From NCBI GenBank assembly GCA_940671915.1, contig CALNVZ010003434.1, forward strand, positions 4,971,517 through 5,035,516: a stretch of 64,000 bases of DNA. Reading direction: 5' to 3'. A program made the translations under genes and the position numbers. The notes below the pieces were generated by a model. It was not told where the DNA came from, searched no databases, and saw only the letters and a list, made by a program, of their open reading frames with translations. This document shows positions 21,548 to 33,500 of the stretch, piece after piece; within the stretch, counting starts at the first letter, position 1; the number at the start of each line of letters is the position of its first letter. The DNA comes from Paracentrotus lividus. Lineage: Eukaryota > Echinodermata > Echinoidea > Camarodonta > Echinidae.

Positions 21548-24453
21548 CAGTGGCGGATCTAGGATTTAGAAATAAGGGGGGCACATCCCGAAAATTTGGA
21601 AAAATAGGGGACGCAGCCGAAAATTTTTCAATTTTAACATGTACACTGTTCGTCATAAAGGTGGAATATTTTTTCTGGCTCAAGCGACATTATGTTGCTC
21701 CGTTATTAATTTCTTGAATGTGTTTGTCACCGCTTTGCACTTTCTGGGATCCTGGGAATATTTTGGACGTTCCCTCAACCCTTCCCGGGGATTTTTCTTC
21801 AAAAAAGTTTGTCACCCCCAGAAGATGGCCATTTTCGTCATTTTTTCTTATTTTGGGGGCCCTTTTTTGTTCACGCGACCCTCCAAGGCCCCCTCAGTCC
21901 TACCCCCAAGCTAGGAAACACGTCTGAGGTGGAGATTTGTTATTGTTTATTGAATTAAATCTAGATTTATGGTTACAGGCTCGACTCTTTTGTCTAGGGG
22001 AGGGGTCAAAACTTATTTTGATTGGGGTTCAACATTCATTTTATTCATTTTTACACCACGGAAATTTCTATTTTCCCTAAATTGTATTGTAAAATCTCAA
22101 CCAAACATAAATCAAAATAAAATATTATCAATAATGACTATTTAGGGGAGACCGGGTATGGACGTTACAAAATTCACATTTTGGGCCAGATAATTCTCAT
22201 GAAAGAACTCACGTACTCCATATTTGGTCTGTAGTTAGCCTATTATGTTGGCTAAGACCTGAGGCATATAAAAATTGAAAACATGTAAACACTAATTAAC
22301 TACAGCTTAATTAGTGAAGACATTTTTTTGTAACAACCTACCCCATATACGGGGCAGGTTACACCATACGGGGTCAATTGTTACAATATAAAAACATACG
22401 GGGTAAGTTGACAATGTGTAAATCTCTTATACCATACTTTAATTTCAACTTTCCAGTTTCTTGACATCGTTAACAGTAGATCAAGTAGAGCTCTAGAATA
22501 GACAAAAGTAATAATAGAAAACTAAAAATATTAACACCTGAAAATTGAGACAAAATTTAATTTTACATCATTATGTAATGTAATTGGGGTAAGTTGTTAC
22601 ATCAACATGGGGTAGGTTGTTGTAACAACCTACCAAATGGGTGATTTTACACACAGAAATCAACTGTAGCACAGTCATTAGGCAGAATTACAGGGCATGG
22701 CTAGGGGGTATATTAGTGATATACATGTACTATATTTACAATACCAGACTATCATCATGTGCCTTCAGTTGTAAGAACTATTACAAATTTTAATTTTTGT
22801 CAAAAATTTACTTTGAACTGTAAAAAATGGTTTTTGTTGATTTACTTTTTAATAAAACAACGGAGAAACCTCACGACCGGCAGTTCATCACAGCTATGTG
22901 TAGGCTGTATATAGATGCCAGTTAGCACATCCTCTCTTGTTCCATCTTAGCACACTGAGAACTGTAACAACTGACCCGTGTAAAATTCCATACCCGGTCT
23001 CTCCTACAGCCTTGTCATCAAGGCTAAACAAAATTTAAGGGCAAAGTGATGATATTTAAGGGTTAAAGGTGCTTTTTCATTTCTTTTCTTTTCAGCATAA
23101 AGATGGAATAAAATATTCCGAATTTTCACCAATCTCGTTTTTTACTTCAACCCGGCCCTCCACTAGACAAGAAACCTTAGCCTGTCCCCAAAAATATAGA
23201 TTTAACTTAAAGAACAATATAAAACAGTACACCTCAGTTGCGTTTCCTGGAGGTAGGACTGAGGCTGGCTTGATCGGCCGGGAAAACAAAAAGGGGCCCC
23301 AAAATGAGAAAAAATGCCAAAAATGGGCATCACGGGGGTTGACATATCAATTCTACTCCACGTGAAATGTAGTATGGCATTAAATCTTAACATAAAGACG
23401 CGTCCATTATTTGAGGAGGGGAAACGCAACATTACATTCATGAGTTTAGTGGAAATACAGCTGAGCGGCGCAGAAAATTATACGGCTCTACATTAATGTC
23501 AACTAAACCCGCGCTGACGGCGGGAAGCGAACAATGACAACTGCATGCAATTACTTAGCGTACAAAAACTCGCCTAAGAAAACTTCCCACGAGTGTGCTG
23601 AAGTTGTAATCAGAATCTTTATACATAGATTGATGTTCCAAACGATTATTGATATAAATAGTGATCTGTCACTTCTTGCGAAGACGCCGTCCACATGCGA
23701 TATGCATGTGATATGCGGAAATATTGACCCATCGAGTAAAGATTCTTTTGTGATAATGTTTAAAGTGACAGGACTTTTTCTTAACCAATCGAAATGAATG
23801 TACCATCTTTGGAAAGCTGAGAATTTAAGCTTTTAAAAACTGCGCGAACAGTAAGGTGTAATAATTATTATGCGTCATCGAGGATGACTATGCAGCGTAT
23901 GAGCTATTTTGAGAGCAAAATTGGCCATTATTGTACAGGAATTTGATCTGACATGGCTTTCGAATTGACACAAGTGACAGAACTTTTTTCTTTTCTTTCC
24001 AATTTGTTATTCCTGTTATTAAAAAGTTCAGAATCTTAGCTTACTTAATCAGAGCGAACATTTATTCGAAAAATTTGTTGCTCGCCATAATCAAGAAAAC
24101 AAAGTGAAAAACTGTGCAAAATACAAAATGTCTATAGCCGCGTTCGCGTTGAGTAGAGTGATAGCGCCCTCTTGTTTACAACTATAACATGACTAGAATT
24201 GATATGAAAACTTTTTTGGAAAAAGGTCCACGTGAAGGGTTGGGAGAATGTCCAAGATATAGCCATGGTCCCAAAAAGTAAAAGCAGGGACAAACATATT
24301 CGAGAAATTAAAGTCGGAGCAAAATCATGTCGCTATAGCGGCAAAAAGATATTCCACCTTTATGACGGACAGTGCATGTATTATAATTATGATCAATGAA
24401 CGGTTTTCAAATTATAGAGGGGGCGCGCGTCCCCTGCGCCGGATCCACCACTG
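21548..24453. mobile_element. CAGTGGCGGAT-ended DNA transposon remnant (~2.9 kb)
   Basis: Ends CAGTGGCGGATCTAGG and GCCGGATCCACCACTG. Internal subterminal inverted pairs include CATAAAGGTGGAATAT near 21654 with its complement near 24348. Flanks share GGTAGT, not a clean 8-bp duplication. The interior from 23341 matches the remnant in the duplicated block. An 87-residue ORF at 23534-23797 covers part of the shared body; I do not recognise it. hAT is a guess from the CAG ends. Confidence 0.55.
22145..23004. mobile_element. Nested TA-target DNA element, GGGGAGACCGGG ends
   Basis: TIRs GGGGAGACCGGGTATGG and CCATACCCGGTCTCTCC match at 16 of 17 positions and are flanked by TA on both sides. It interrupts the 21548-24453 element. 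The interior repeats GGGGTAAGTTGTTAC- and GTAACAACCTACC-like blocks several times. No transposase ORF. Confidence 0.8.
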
Positions 24454-25789
24454 GTAGTGAAGCTATTAAAAACTGCTTGGGAATGATAAGTACAAAAGTT
24501 TCCCTTACTAAAACACGATTCCAGAGTTCAGTGAAGGTTAGAGGAACATGCAACATACACAGTTTGATTCCCTTTTAGCAAGCCATAGTTAAACCATATA
24601 GTTTTAAGCCATGCAGGCTTAAAGTTAGGCGACTTTTGTGAATTCGGGCCAATAAGGTCTATAAAGCACAATCATACAAGTTTTAACTCAAAATTTTCGT
24701 TCCTCCGCCTCTGCATGGTTCATGGGGATCGGTAGGCCAATTGTTTTAAGACACACTTTAAACATGTAAAGATAATGAGGAGAAATGTTTTGACATGCTT
24801 TGGAAGAGAATTCCAAAATTTGATAAAGGCCTATACAATTAAAATAAAAAATTGTTTCCGATTTTTATTTTACTTCTTGGTAGAACAAAATTAAATGACT
24901 TTTTTTTTGTATCGCCTAATGAAATTAACATTAATGTGCAGCACACCTTTGATCCAAGCTACTTTTTCCAATTCAAATTTAGGCCTATATACTCCCTACG
25001 TGAATTTTTTTAAAATCATGTTTAACTTTTTATTGTCAATCTCACCTATAGCATAATCATAATAAACATTGCAAAAGTCTTGACTTTATAAGCATACAAG
25101 TTGACTGCATGGAATAAGCATGTGTATTGCGTGACGATGGCCACCCCGACAATAATATTGGCATTACAATAATAATATGCATCTAATGCCACCTCATACG
25201 TAAAAAGAGGGTAGGCCTTAATCGAGATCCGACTCCCCCCCCCCCAATCGTTAAAGTAAATCGCGCCATTGATCGTAATATAAGCTCACGGTATGTTCAG
25301 AAAATATCAGGAACAAATTTATCGGCATTATTTAAATTACTTGAAATTTGTTTGGACGGGTTTAGGTAAAATTGGATAAACCATCAAAATTGTATATATT
25401 ATGATCTTAAAAAAGAAATTGGTGGATATGACATTATTTCGAACTTTTGATGCATAAAAATATTACATCAATGTATTTTCTTTTATAATGTGTCTATGAA
25501 CTACAGTATTATACTATACATATTACAATATGAAAAAGTATAGAGATTATTTTGCTTACATGATCAAAAAGTAATTAGGGAAAACTCAAAATGTCATAAT
25601 TGGGTAAACACAACAACAAAAAACTATGCAAATTATCGTTATAGTATATTACAAGACTTGTCATATGACACTTATGTGTGCGGGATGCATAGTCATATAG
25701 AGTAGGCGTATGCGAAAAGGTGAAATAGGTATAAGAAAAAAAAATAATAATAATATGGCAGTGTTCAGGTATATTTTGAGCGTTGTTAG
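24454..25789. other. Intergenic, no gene seen
   Basis: AT-rich, with a C run near 25240. Nothing recognised. Confidence 0.5.
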
Positions 25790-26050
25790 GGATGGTAATT
25801 TCACTTCGCGGAAACTACTTTGAGGCGGATTTGGGACTACTGTGAGACAGTTTTGAAACTACTTGGGGACTCATTTTGAAACTTGTCGCAGAGACGTCTC
25901 CGCGCCGAGACGTCTCCCCAATCCCCGTGACGTTTCATGAGTCGCGAAAACTACATTCTTTGAAACTGTTTTGAGACAGTTTTTGAAAATTGTCCCGGAG
26001 ACGTCTCCGCGACGGAATAATGTATCCGACGTTTCTATACTTTTATAAAA
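25790..26050. mobile_element. Second GAGACGTCTC-type foldback element
   Basis: Carries CAGAGACGTCTCCGCG and GGAGACGTCTCCGCGACGG, the same palindromic core as 6404-6549, with TTCGCGGAAACTAC and GTCGCGAAAACTAC repeated inside. Confidence 0.6.
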
Positions 26051-26990
26051 AGGTTACCACCCCCCCCCCCCCCGAGATGATCTTGGGGATGTCTTTATGT
26101 CTGAACGTGAATGAATTTGTGTTGAATGGGGGGGGGGGAATTATTGACATGTAAAAAAAAAATATAAAAAAAAAATTACCGGGCTACGGGCGTCTTCAAG
26201 ATAGAAACTGTATAAAAAATTTGTACACAACCGGGGAAAATATAGGCCTAGATCTAATTTATATTTTCCCCGCATAACTTTTTCCTTACTAAATGCTAGA
26301 GGGACATTAGTACGAAGTGATTCATGATATTCTCAAATCAGTATAGCGGGTAACTGCATTTTGGGGCGCAGCTAGGGCAGGGACACGCCCCCTGTGATTT
26401 GAAAAAGCGGCCCGTTAACTGTAGGCCTAGGCCTATACATGTTATGATCAGAAAAATTTGGCGCCCCCCCCCCCCCCCCCACCTATATGGCGCATGACGC
26501 GCTGCATTTTAATATCCTGTAACCGCCACTGAAAATGCATAAATTCAGGACTCAGTCTATACAGCATATTTTGCCGCGCCTAGATGCAGTTTGCAATTTT
26601 GCGGAGATTATTATTACTATTATTATATTATCTGCGCAGCCCCTCTCTCCCAATATTTTGCTTTTTCTTCCCTTTGTCAAAAGTGCCCTTCCCTTCTGAA
26701 AACGTGCCCCCATTCCACTGTACCCCCTTTAAAAATCGTTCCACTGCCTCTCCTCCATGATATCAAGTTTCTGAAAACGACTTTATTGTATTAAAAGCAA
26801 TTGTCATAATAAAATCAAATATGTCATAATACAAAAACATGTCCTCTTTGAGGATTTCAGCAGAGTTTTGGCAGGTTTCTCAACATTATTCTTTGATAAT
26901 GTATTTGTTTGATTGAAATATCAATATACTTTCCCCTCGTTATGTGTCACAATTCAAACAAAAGGCAGTGACATTGGAAAATGTACATAG
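26051..26990. other. Intergenic with homopolymer runs and a hAT-like end
   Basis: C/G runs near 26059, 26129 and 26465. GTAACCGCCACTG at about 26520-26532 looks like the end of a degraded CAGTGGCGG-type element. The ORF at 26591-26794 is not credible. Confidence 0.45.
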
Positions 26991-27227
26991 GCCGTTTTTG
27001 TTTACATGTGGATTTCCATGAACTTTGATCAACATATTCATTCGTCACTTCCGCCTTGGCTCTGCAGAGCGTTCATTGAAGGGAAACCAACGAATGGGAG
27101 GCGCGGACAAGAACAAGTTAGCGCATGATTCAACCACAGCAAAGTTTACATAGGCGTTGTGTATGTAATATTGGCGCGTTACAAAGAACATTTTTGATAG
27201 AAACGGCGCGCCGGTAAGACTGAAAAC
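26991..27227 (+). promoter_or_regulatory. Presumed PPM1D promoter and 5' UTR
   Basis: Lies just upstream of the PPM1D ATG and is more GC-rich than the surroundings. TTGGCGCG at 27171-27178 resembles an E2F site, and CGGCGCGCCG near 27204 is palindromic. No TATA box. Inferred from position. Confidence 0.35.
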
Positions 27228-27573
27228 ATGGAAAGTGTGGAACAATATCGGACTGTTTCTAGTCCAATGAAGAAAAATCCAAAAAGAAAACGAGTATTAG
27301 GACTCAGGGTGTCCAGTGACTCAACACAAGGAGGAAGAAAATACATGGAAGACATGATATGTATTGTTTTTGACCGAGAACAAGACGCTGACTATGCATG
27401 CTTTGCTGTGTTCGATGGACATGGAGGGAAGGAGGCCGCGGTATACGCCCGTGATCACCTGTGGCAAAATATCAAACTGCAAGATGGGTTCTTTTCCCGC
27501 GAACCTGAACTAGTTATGGCTGCGATTAAAGAGGCATTTCGTGTAACTCAAGAAGACATGTGGAAGGAAAGAC
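27228..27573 (+). CDS. PPM1D: PPM1D exon 1
   Basis: Encodes 115 residues plus one base and ends at donor C|GTGAGT. An early basic stretch (KKNPKRKR, residues 15-22) could be a nuclear signal. Contains the first PP2C motifs, GGRKYMED and DGHGG. Intact. Confidence 0.93.
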
Positions 27574-30500
27574 GTGAGTATTGCTGGAGTGATTAACTAC
27601 ATTATTTGGGAAACCCCTTCAAATATTTTCGAAGCGAAATTTAACTGTTAGATTCATTTTTTAATTGACAATCGATGATCGATGATGATGATTGAGTGAT
27701 GAAGAGACTCTGTGTCATTTTAGTGAGAAAAGACGATAAATTAATGAATGAAGCCACATATTTTTCCAAATTAGTTGGGTTCACTGATCATGGTGATGAT
27801 CATGGTGATCATAAAAATGCAATGTGGGCTGCTCTGTCCTCATCGTAATCCCCTCTGAGGACAGAGAGCTTCCATTGCGCGTGCTGTTCAAAATGCAGTG
27901 TAGAAGGTCTAACACAGTTACATAGGCGAGTGTGTTTTTTGGTGATCATATTATAGATCTAGATCTATAAGATGAAAGTTATTCCACTTACCGCATCTGC
28001 AAGTAGATTTTCTCTACAGTGAGTCCCAAAAAGAACTAGACTCTAGACTAGACTTCTATACACTTTTTAAATAGCTACCAAATAGAAAAAGATATGATTC
28101 TTGGACGAAAGTTTTATATGTATATAGATCTAACTTAGGCTCATATCCTCAACTATCATTATGACTAAAAAAATTCCAAAATTAACCCATGCTTCAGTGA
28201 GTAGTGCCCACTTTTGTAAAGCACATAAAAATTAGCCTGCGCAGGAATTCACTATTCATTTTGCACTAGACTGACCAGTCCCCGTCGCAAAGCGACGGGA
28301 ACTGACTGATGATTAGTTGTGGGGCTGGTATACCCCGAATCTCTCACAAGAATAGTAATATATTTTTTTTTTAAATGATACTCACATTGAATTTATGTAA
28401 CTACCAAGAATACAAGAGCAGATAGGTTCTTCAAATATTCTTTGATGAGTTTTCTTCTTTACTGGAGCAGATTGCCGTGTATCCAAATCGTGTGATGCTT
28501 GCAGGTGATTTTAATTTTCATGTTGACAACCCGTCTGACAGAGATGCATCCCGCTTTCTTGAGATGATAAGTTCAGTGAATATGAAACAACATGTTACTG
28601 CACCGACCCATCGCAGCGGACATACGCTGGATCTTCTGCTGACACGCGAAAGTGATAATTTCATCTCTGGGCTCGATTATACGAGCTATCTCCCATCTGA
28701 CCACTGCGCTGTGATCTGTTTTCTGTCGATTGGAAGACCTGCAAAGCTGAGAACAGAGGTTAAGTTTAGGAAACTTTGCAACATCAACGTGGATACTTTT
28801 CGTGAGGACATCCGTCTATCTGAGTTATTTACATCTCCTCCAGATGAGCCTGAGCAGCAGATCAAGCTATACGACTCTGTCCTCGCAAGTCTTCTTGATG
28901 TACATGCACCGTTGATTACTCGAAGGATTCTACCGCGTCCTCATGCCCCGTGGTTCCACGATGATCTTCATGACTTAAAGCAAGAACTCAGACGTCTAGA
29001 GCGGAGATGGCGTTCCACGAAGTGGAAATTCATCGTCAATCTTCAAAACGGCTTGTGTGACTATAGAAATCACTGACTGCTAGTAAGAGAGAATACCCAT
29101 CTTAGACAGTTTGAGGACGTTAATTCCCGAGAGTTGTTCCGTAAATTTTGATAAGATGTTTAAGCATAGATCTCTCTTGATACTTCCTACAACTGATACT
29201 TGTCTTACCAGAACGTTTTCAGAGTTTCTTTACCAACAAGGTTAAACAAATATCTGATGATTTGTCTGATATTCAAGGTGATCAAATTGTAATTCAAGAG
29301 AGTCACGTGTATGAGTTATTTCTCTAGGAGTTTAGGGTAGTAAGTTTGCAGTGAAATTGAGACAGTTATTAGAGGCTCAGCATCAGCATCCTGTGATTTG
29401 GATCCGGTGCCTACATTTCTGGTCAAAGAATGTCTTAGTGAGCTTGTTCCTTACATAACACTCATCATTAATAAGTCTTTGAAGAAGGGATTTTTCCTAA
29501 CGGTCTCAAGAATGCTTCTGTGTTTCCTCTTCTGAAGGGATCAAAATTAACCCAGAAGAGCTGAAGATTATCGTCCAGTTACAAATCTGTTCATTTATTG
29601 GTAAAACTATTGAAAGAGCTGCTGTACTCCAGATTCAGCAGTATTTGTTAGATAACAATCTTCAATCCTCATTCAGTCTGCGTATAGGTCATTTCATAGT
29701 TGTGAAACAGTCTGTTGAAAGTATCAATGATTCATTCTTCTTTGGACAAAAGGTTATAAACTATTTTAGTATTGCTCCGATTTTTCTTCGGCGTTTGATA
29801 CGATCAGACATGATATTCTTGTTACAGAGGTTGAACACAGGTTGGCATTAACGGGCCATGCTTACAGTTGTGTTTAAGTCTTACTTACAGTGATAGGAAA
29901 CAGAGAGTTGTAATAGATGGAGTAAATCGTCCGTTCATGTACCATGCATTGTGTTCCAAGGGTCTGTAGTTGGACCGATGTTATTTACTACTCCTCTCCC
30001 TTAGAAGCTGTGATTAAGCTCATAAGATGTCAGGTATGTGTTATGCGGACGACACTCAAATTTATGTATCTTTAAACCATGTAATCTACACGGGGCTGTC
30101 AACCAGGTAGAGAACTGTGTTAAAGATATCAAACTGTGTCAATTAGAACGAACTTAGTTAATGATGAAAAACTGAAATCTTACACATCACTTCCCGTTTT
30201 CGCAAACGATTTGAATCTAAATGTACACACAGTAACATTAGATAATACCCCCATAAGCCCAATGCACAGCTAGGAATTTAGGAGTTTTATTTGATGACCA
30301 TATGACCATGGATAAGTTTGTCTCGATGAAATGCAAGTCCGCTTCTTTTGACTACATAAGTTAGGAAAGGTTCGTCAATTTTTGGATATAAAAACCACAA
30401 AGAGACTTGTTCAGGCCTTGTTATGTGTCACATAGACTACTGTAACAGTTTATTATTTAATATGCCAGATTCTCAACTTAAAAGACTACAAGTGATCCAG

Positions 30501-33500
30501 AATTCTGCTGCTAGATTGACTACACGTCTAGAAATACACTCACATAACGCCAGTCCTTAAGCTATTGCATTGGCTCCGGTTAAATCACTATATCATTCAA
30601 GATACTTCTATTACTTTTCAATGTCTACTCAATGGCACCAGATTATCTTAACTCTTCCTTGAAAAAGTTATACTCTTCCCGTAACCTTAGATCTGCTGAG
30701 AGAAATCTTCTCCAATGTTCTGTCAGCCGCACTAGTTCTATGGTGATCGTCATTTGCTCATGCTGCCCCTCTACTTTGGAATTATCCCTTCTAACTTGAA
30801 AATTCTTCCTCAGTATCTCAGTTAAGGCACTTCTCAAAACACACTTATTCAAAAACATTTCTTGTGAATCACAGTTTGGCAATTTCCCAGTCTTTTCTTC
30901 CTTTTCTTTCCTCTTCTTTTTCGTAAAGCGCATAGAGACGCCTATTTGGAAGTGATACGCGCTTTATAAGAACCGTACTATTTTTATTATTATTATTATT
31001 CCACATATTTATGTTGTCATAACAGTGAGTGATTGATATTTGAGGCAAACATCAGTTCCAAACACGTAACTTTTGTTCATATCGCAGGTACGGTACATGG
31101 CGATATAAACCCCCGGTCGCAAGCGCCGTCTGCTAGCAAGCTACATTTTATTGTAGCTAGGCGGCAAGAGCAGGCGGCTTTAGCGCTCCGTATGCGCTGC
31201 TGTTCAAAAGCACAGCGATTTTTTTTCTACTTCCGGGTCGACCCATCAACAAGGTCATCCATTAATATTCAACGTAAATGAACGGATCCCTTCTACAGCG
31301 CTGTCGCCTTCGGCGCCAGCGCTGTCTATAGTTAATTTTGCACCTAGTTATGGAACGCCGTGAACGAGTCAAAATTAATGATGGAATCGATCGGCCAACA
31401 AAGACAAAAATTAATTGAAGTCAAAGCATATCAATGATATGGAAACAAACAGTGAAACATTACATTTTGGCATAATATTAATTGTTTTTTCTGACTTATG
31501 GTTTATTTTTGTCTGTTGGCTGATTTATTCGATCGTTAATTTTGACTCATTCATGGCGTTCCATAACCAGGTGCAAAATTAAGAGTGAATTCCTGCGCAG
31601 GCTAATGTTGGTGTCCTTAACAAAAGTTGGCATTACTCACTGAAGCATGCGTTATTTTCGGAATTTTTGGTGTCATAATGATAGTTGAGGATATGAGTCT
31701 TAGTTATATACATACAAATCTTTTATCCAAGAATCTCATAATTTTTATTTGGTAGCAATTTCAAAAGTGTATAGTTCTTTTTGGGACGCACTGTAGAAAT
31801 TGTCCTTTTTGATGCCACTGTCTTGTTGAAGTTGGTTTTGGGGGTTTCTGTAAGTTTTTCCCATGAAATTTTGGGGAAATTTAACAGAAAAATACAGCAC
31901 TGCATTTTGAACAGCTCATGCAATGGAGCCCTCTGTCTCAGAGAGATAGCGGATGAAGACAGAGCAGCCTGTCCTAGCGTTAGCGGTGAATGCAGTGCAC
32001 CGCGAGATAGCTTTGGATAGGGGTCGCGCGCACGAACTGCAGGCGAGTGGCGCCCCATCCGAAGCATCGAGCGATCACTGCATTTACGTTTAATCGCACA
32101 ATACAGGGAAGTGTGTTAACGCTTTTAAAAATTGCGACATTTTGCTAGATCTAGATCTAGCAGTCTAGGCTAGTAGATCTTGAGTATCTTACCAAAAAAA
32201 TTCCAAGGAATTATCCCTTGGAATTTTTGGGTAGTAAGACCTGGATGTATGTGTTACACTTTTTTTGCGCAGCCAAAATGCACCATGGTGCTTTGCATCG
32301 AAATTCAGCATGCACAGTGATGCCTTTTGACCAACCCATGATGCGTAAATCACAGAGCCATTTTATAATGTGAATTACATTAAACTTTGCCTTTGTTTGG
32401 CATTGCAAATGCCACAGAGTGAGAGCTGGGATGTGGAAGATCGATTCATGACTTGAGTGTCTTCCCTCAGATGATTGATTGTGATTGCAAAAACATGCAA
32501 AATATGCAATATTGATGATTCTCGTATGTCGTTGGGATAACTAAAAATATTGTTGAAGACAGAGCTAGGCTAGTGCAAGTTTAAGAGGAAGGGGGGTGTG
32601 TTTTGGATGGTAACATAGTATCATTTATTTGCTAAAAGGTTGTCTAAACCCCCCCCCGTTTTGAAATTCATGAGTGATTGTCTATTTTTTTCATTTTCCT
32701 GTAGCCTCCTGGCCTAAGACGCTCTCTGGATATGCGAGTACAGCAGGCACAACCTGTAGCATGGTGATTATATGTGGGAACGACTGTATACCGCCACGTG
32801 GGAGACTCGGAAATAGTGATGGGAAAGAGTGATTCGAAAACACTGATACTATGGTGTAGAGATGTTGACTGTCGATCACAAGCCGACCGACAACAGAAGA
32901 GATCAAGCGCATCACGGATGCTGGAGGCCGCCGTGCAAGACAAGGCGGGTGTGTCAAGGGTTGTCTGGTCCAGGCCTAAGTTGGATCATACAGGACTATC
33001 ACAAGGAATACAGAACTCACTGATATTCCATTCCTGCAGTGCCAGATCACTAGGTAATAACATTTATATTGAATATTTGGATGCCAGTTTGTACAGTACG
33101 AACATGAGCATGTTCAGTAATTTTTAACCAAATTATGAATCCAAGATTGAATACATTGTATTCATGAATGTTATGCAATCATTCATTTTCACTTGAAGTG
33201 TATTCTATGATAACAAAACCAAACCAAAAAAAAGATACAAAATACGAAAACAAAAAATATTTGCAAGGAAGAACAAACAGAGATGATTTTGAATAATAAG
33301 GCCTTTAACAATAGAAAAGAAAATACTTACTAGAAAAAAGAATGCAAATCTTTTGCTTCACCCCCCCCCAAAAAAAAATGTACATTTTGAATTTCAAGAG
33401 TAGCCACTACAGACGGGCTTGGTTGTAACTTTTCTTTTAGGTGGACAGCCGTGCTACTTTAACAAAGGTCATGATGCCATATTGACCAGAATGATAGCCC

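Larger units (their letters stand above)
27828..31969. mobile_element. Long inverted-repeat (foldback) element in PPM1D intron 1
   Basis: Outer arms 27828-27903 and 31893-31969 and inner arms 28016-28267 and 31564-31800 are inverted copies, for example TGAATTCCTGCGCAGG against its complement and CTCATATCCTCAACTATC against its complement. The stretches between outer and inner arms do not match. The LINE lies inside, so it came later. No clear target duplication was found. Confidence 0.65.
27574..32704 (+). other. PPM1D intron 1 contents
   Basis: Holds an inverted-repeat element (27828-31969) that contains the CR1/L2 LINE (28440-30999) and a foldback (31331-31583). The part from about 29050 on appears error-rich. 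Nothing else recognised. Confidence 0.65.

Noticed and set aside
26991..27228. A defined p53 or E2F-controlled promoter for PPM1D
   Set aside because: Only one TTGGCGCG match was seen, which is weak; no p53 half-site pair was found by eye.
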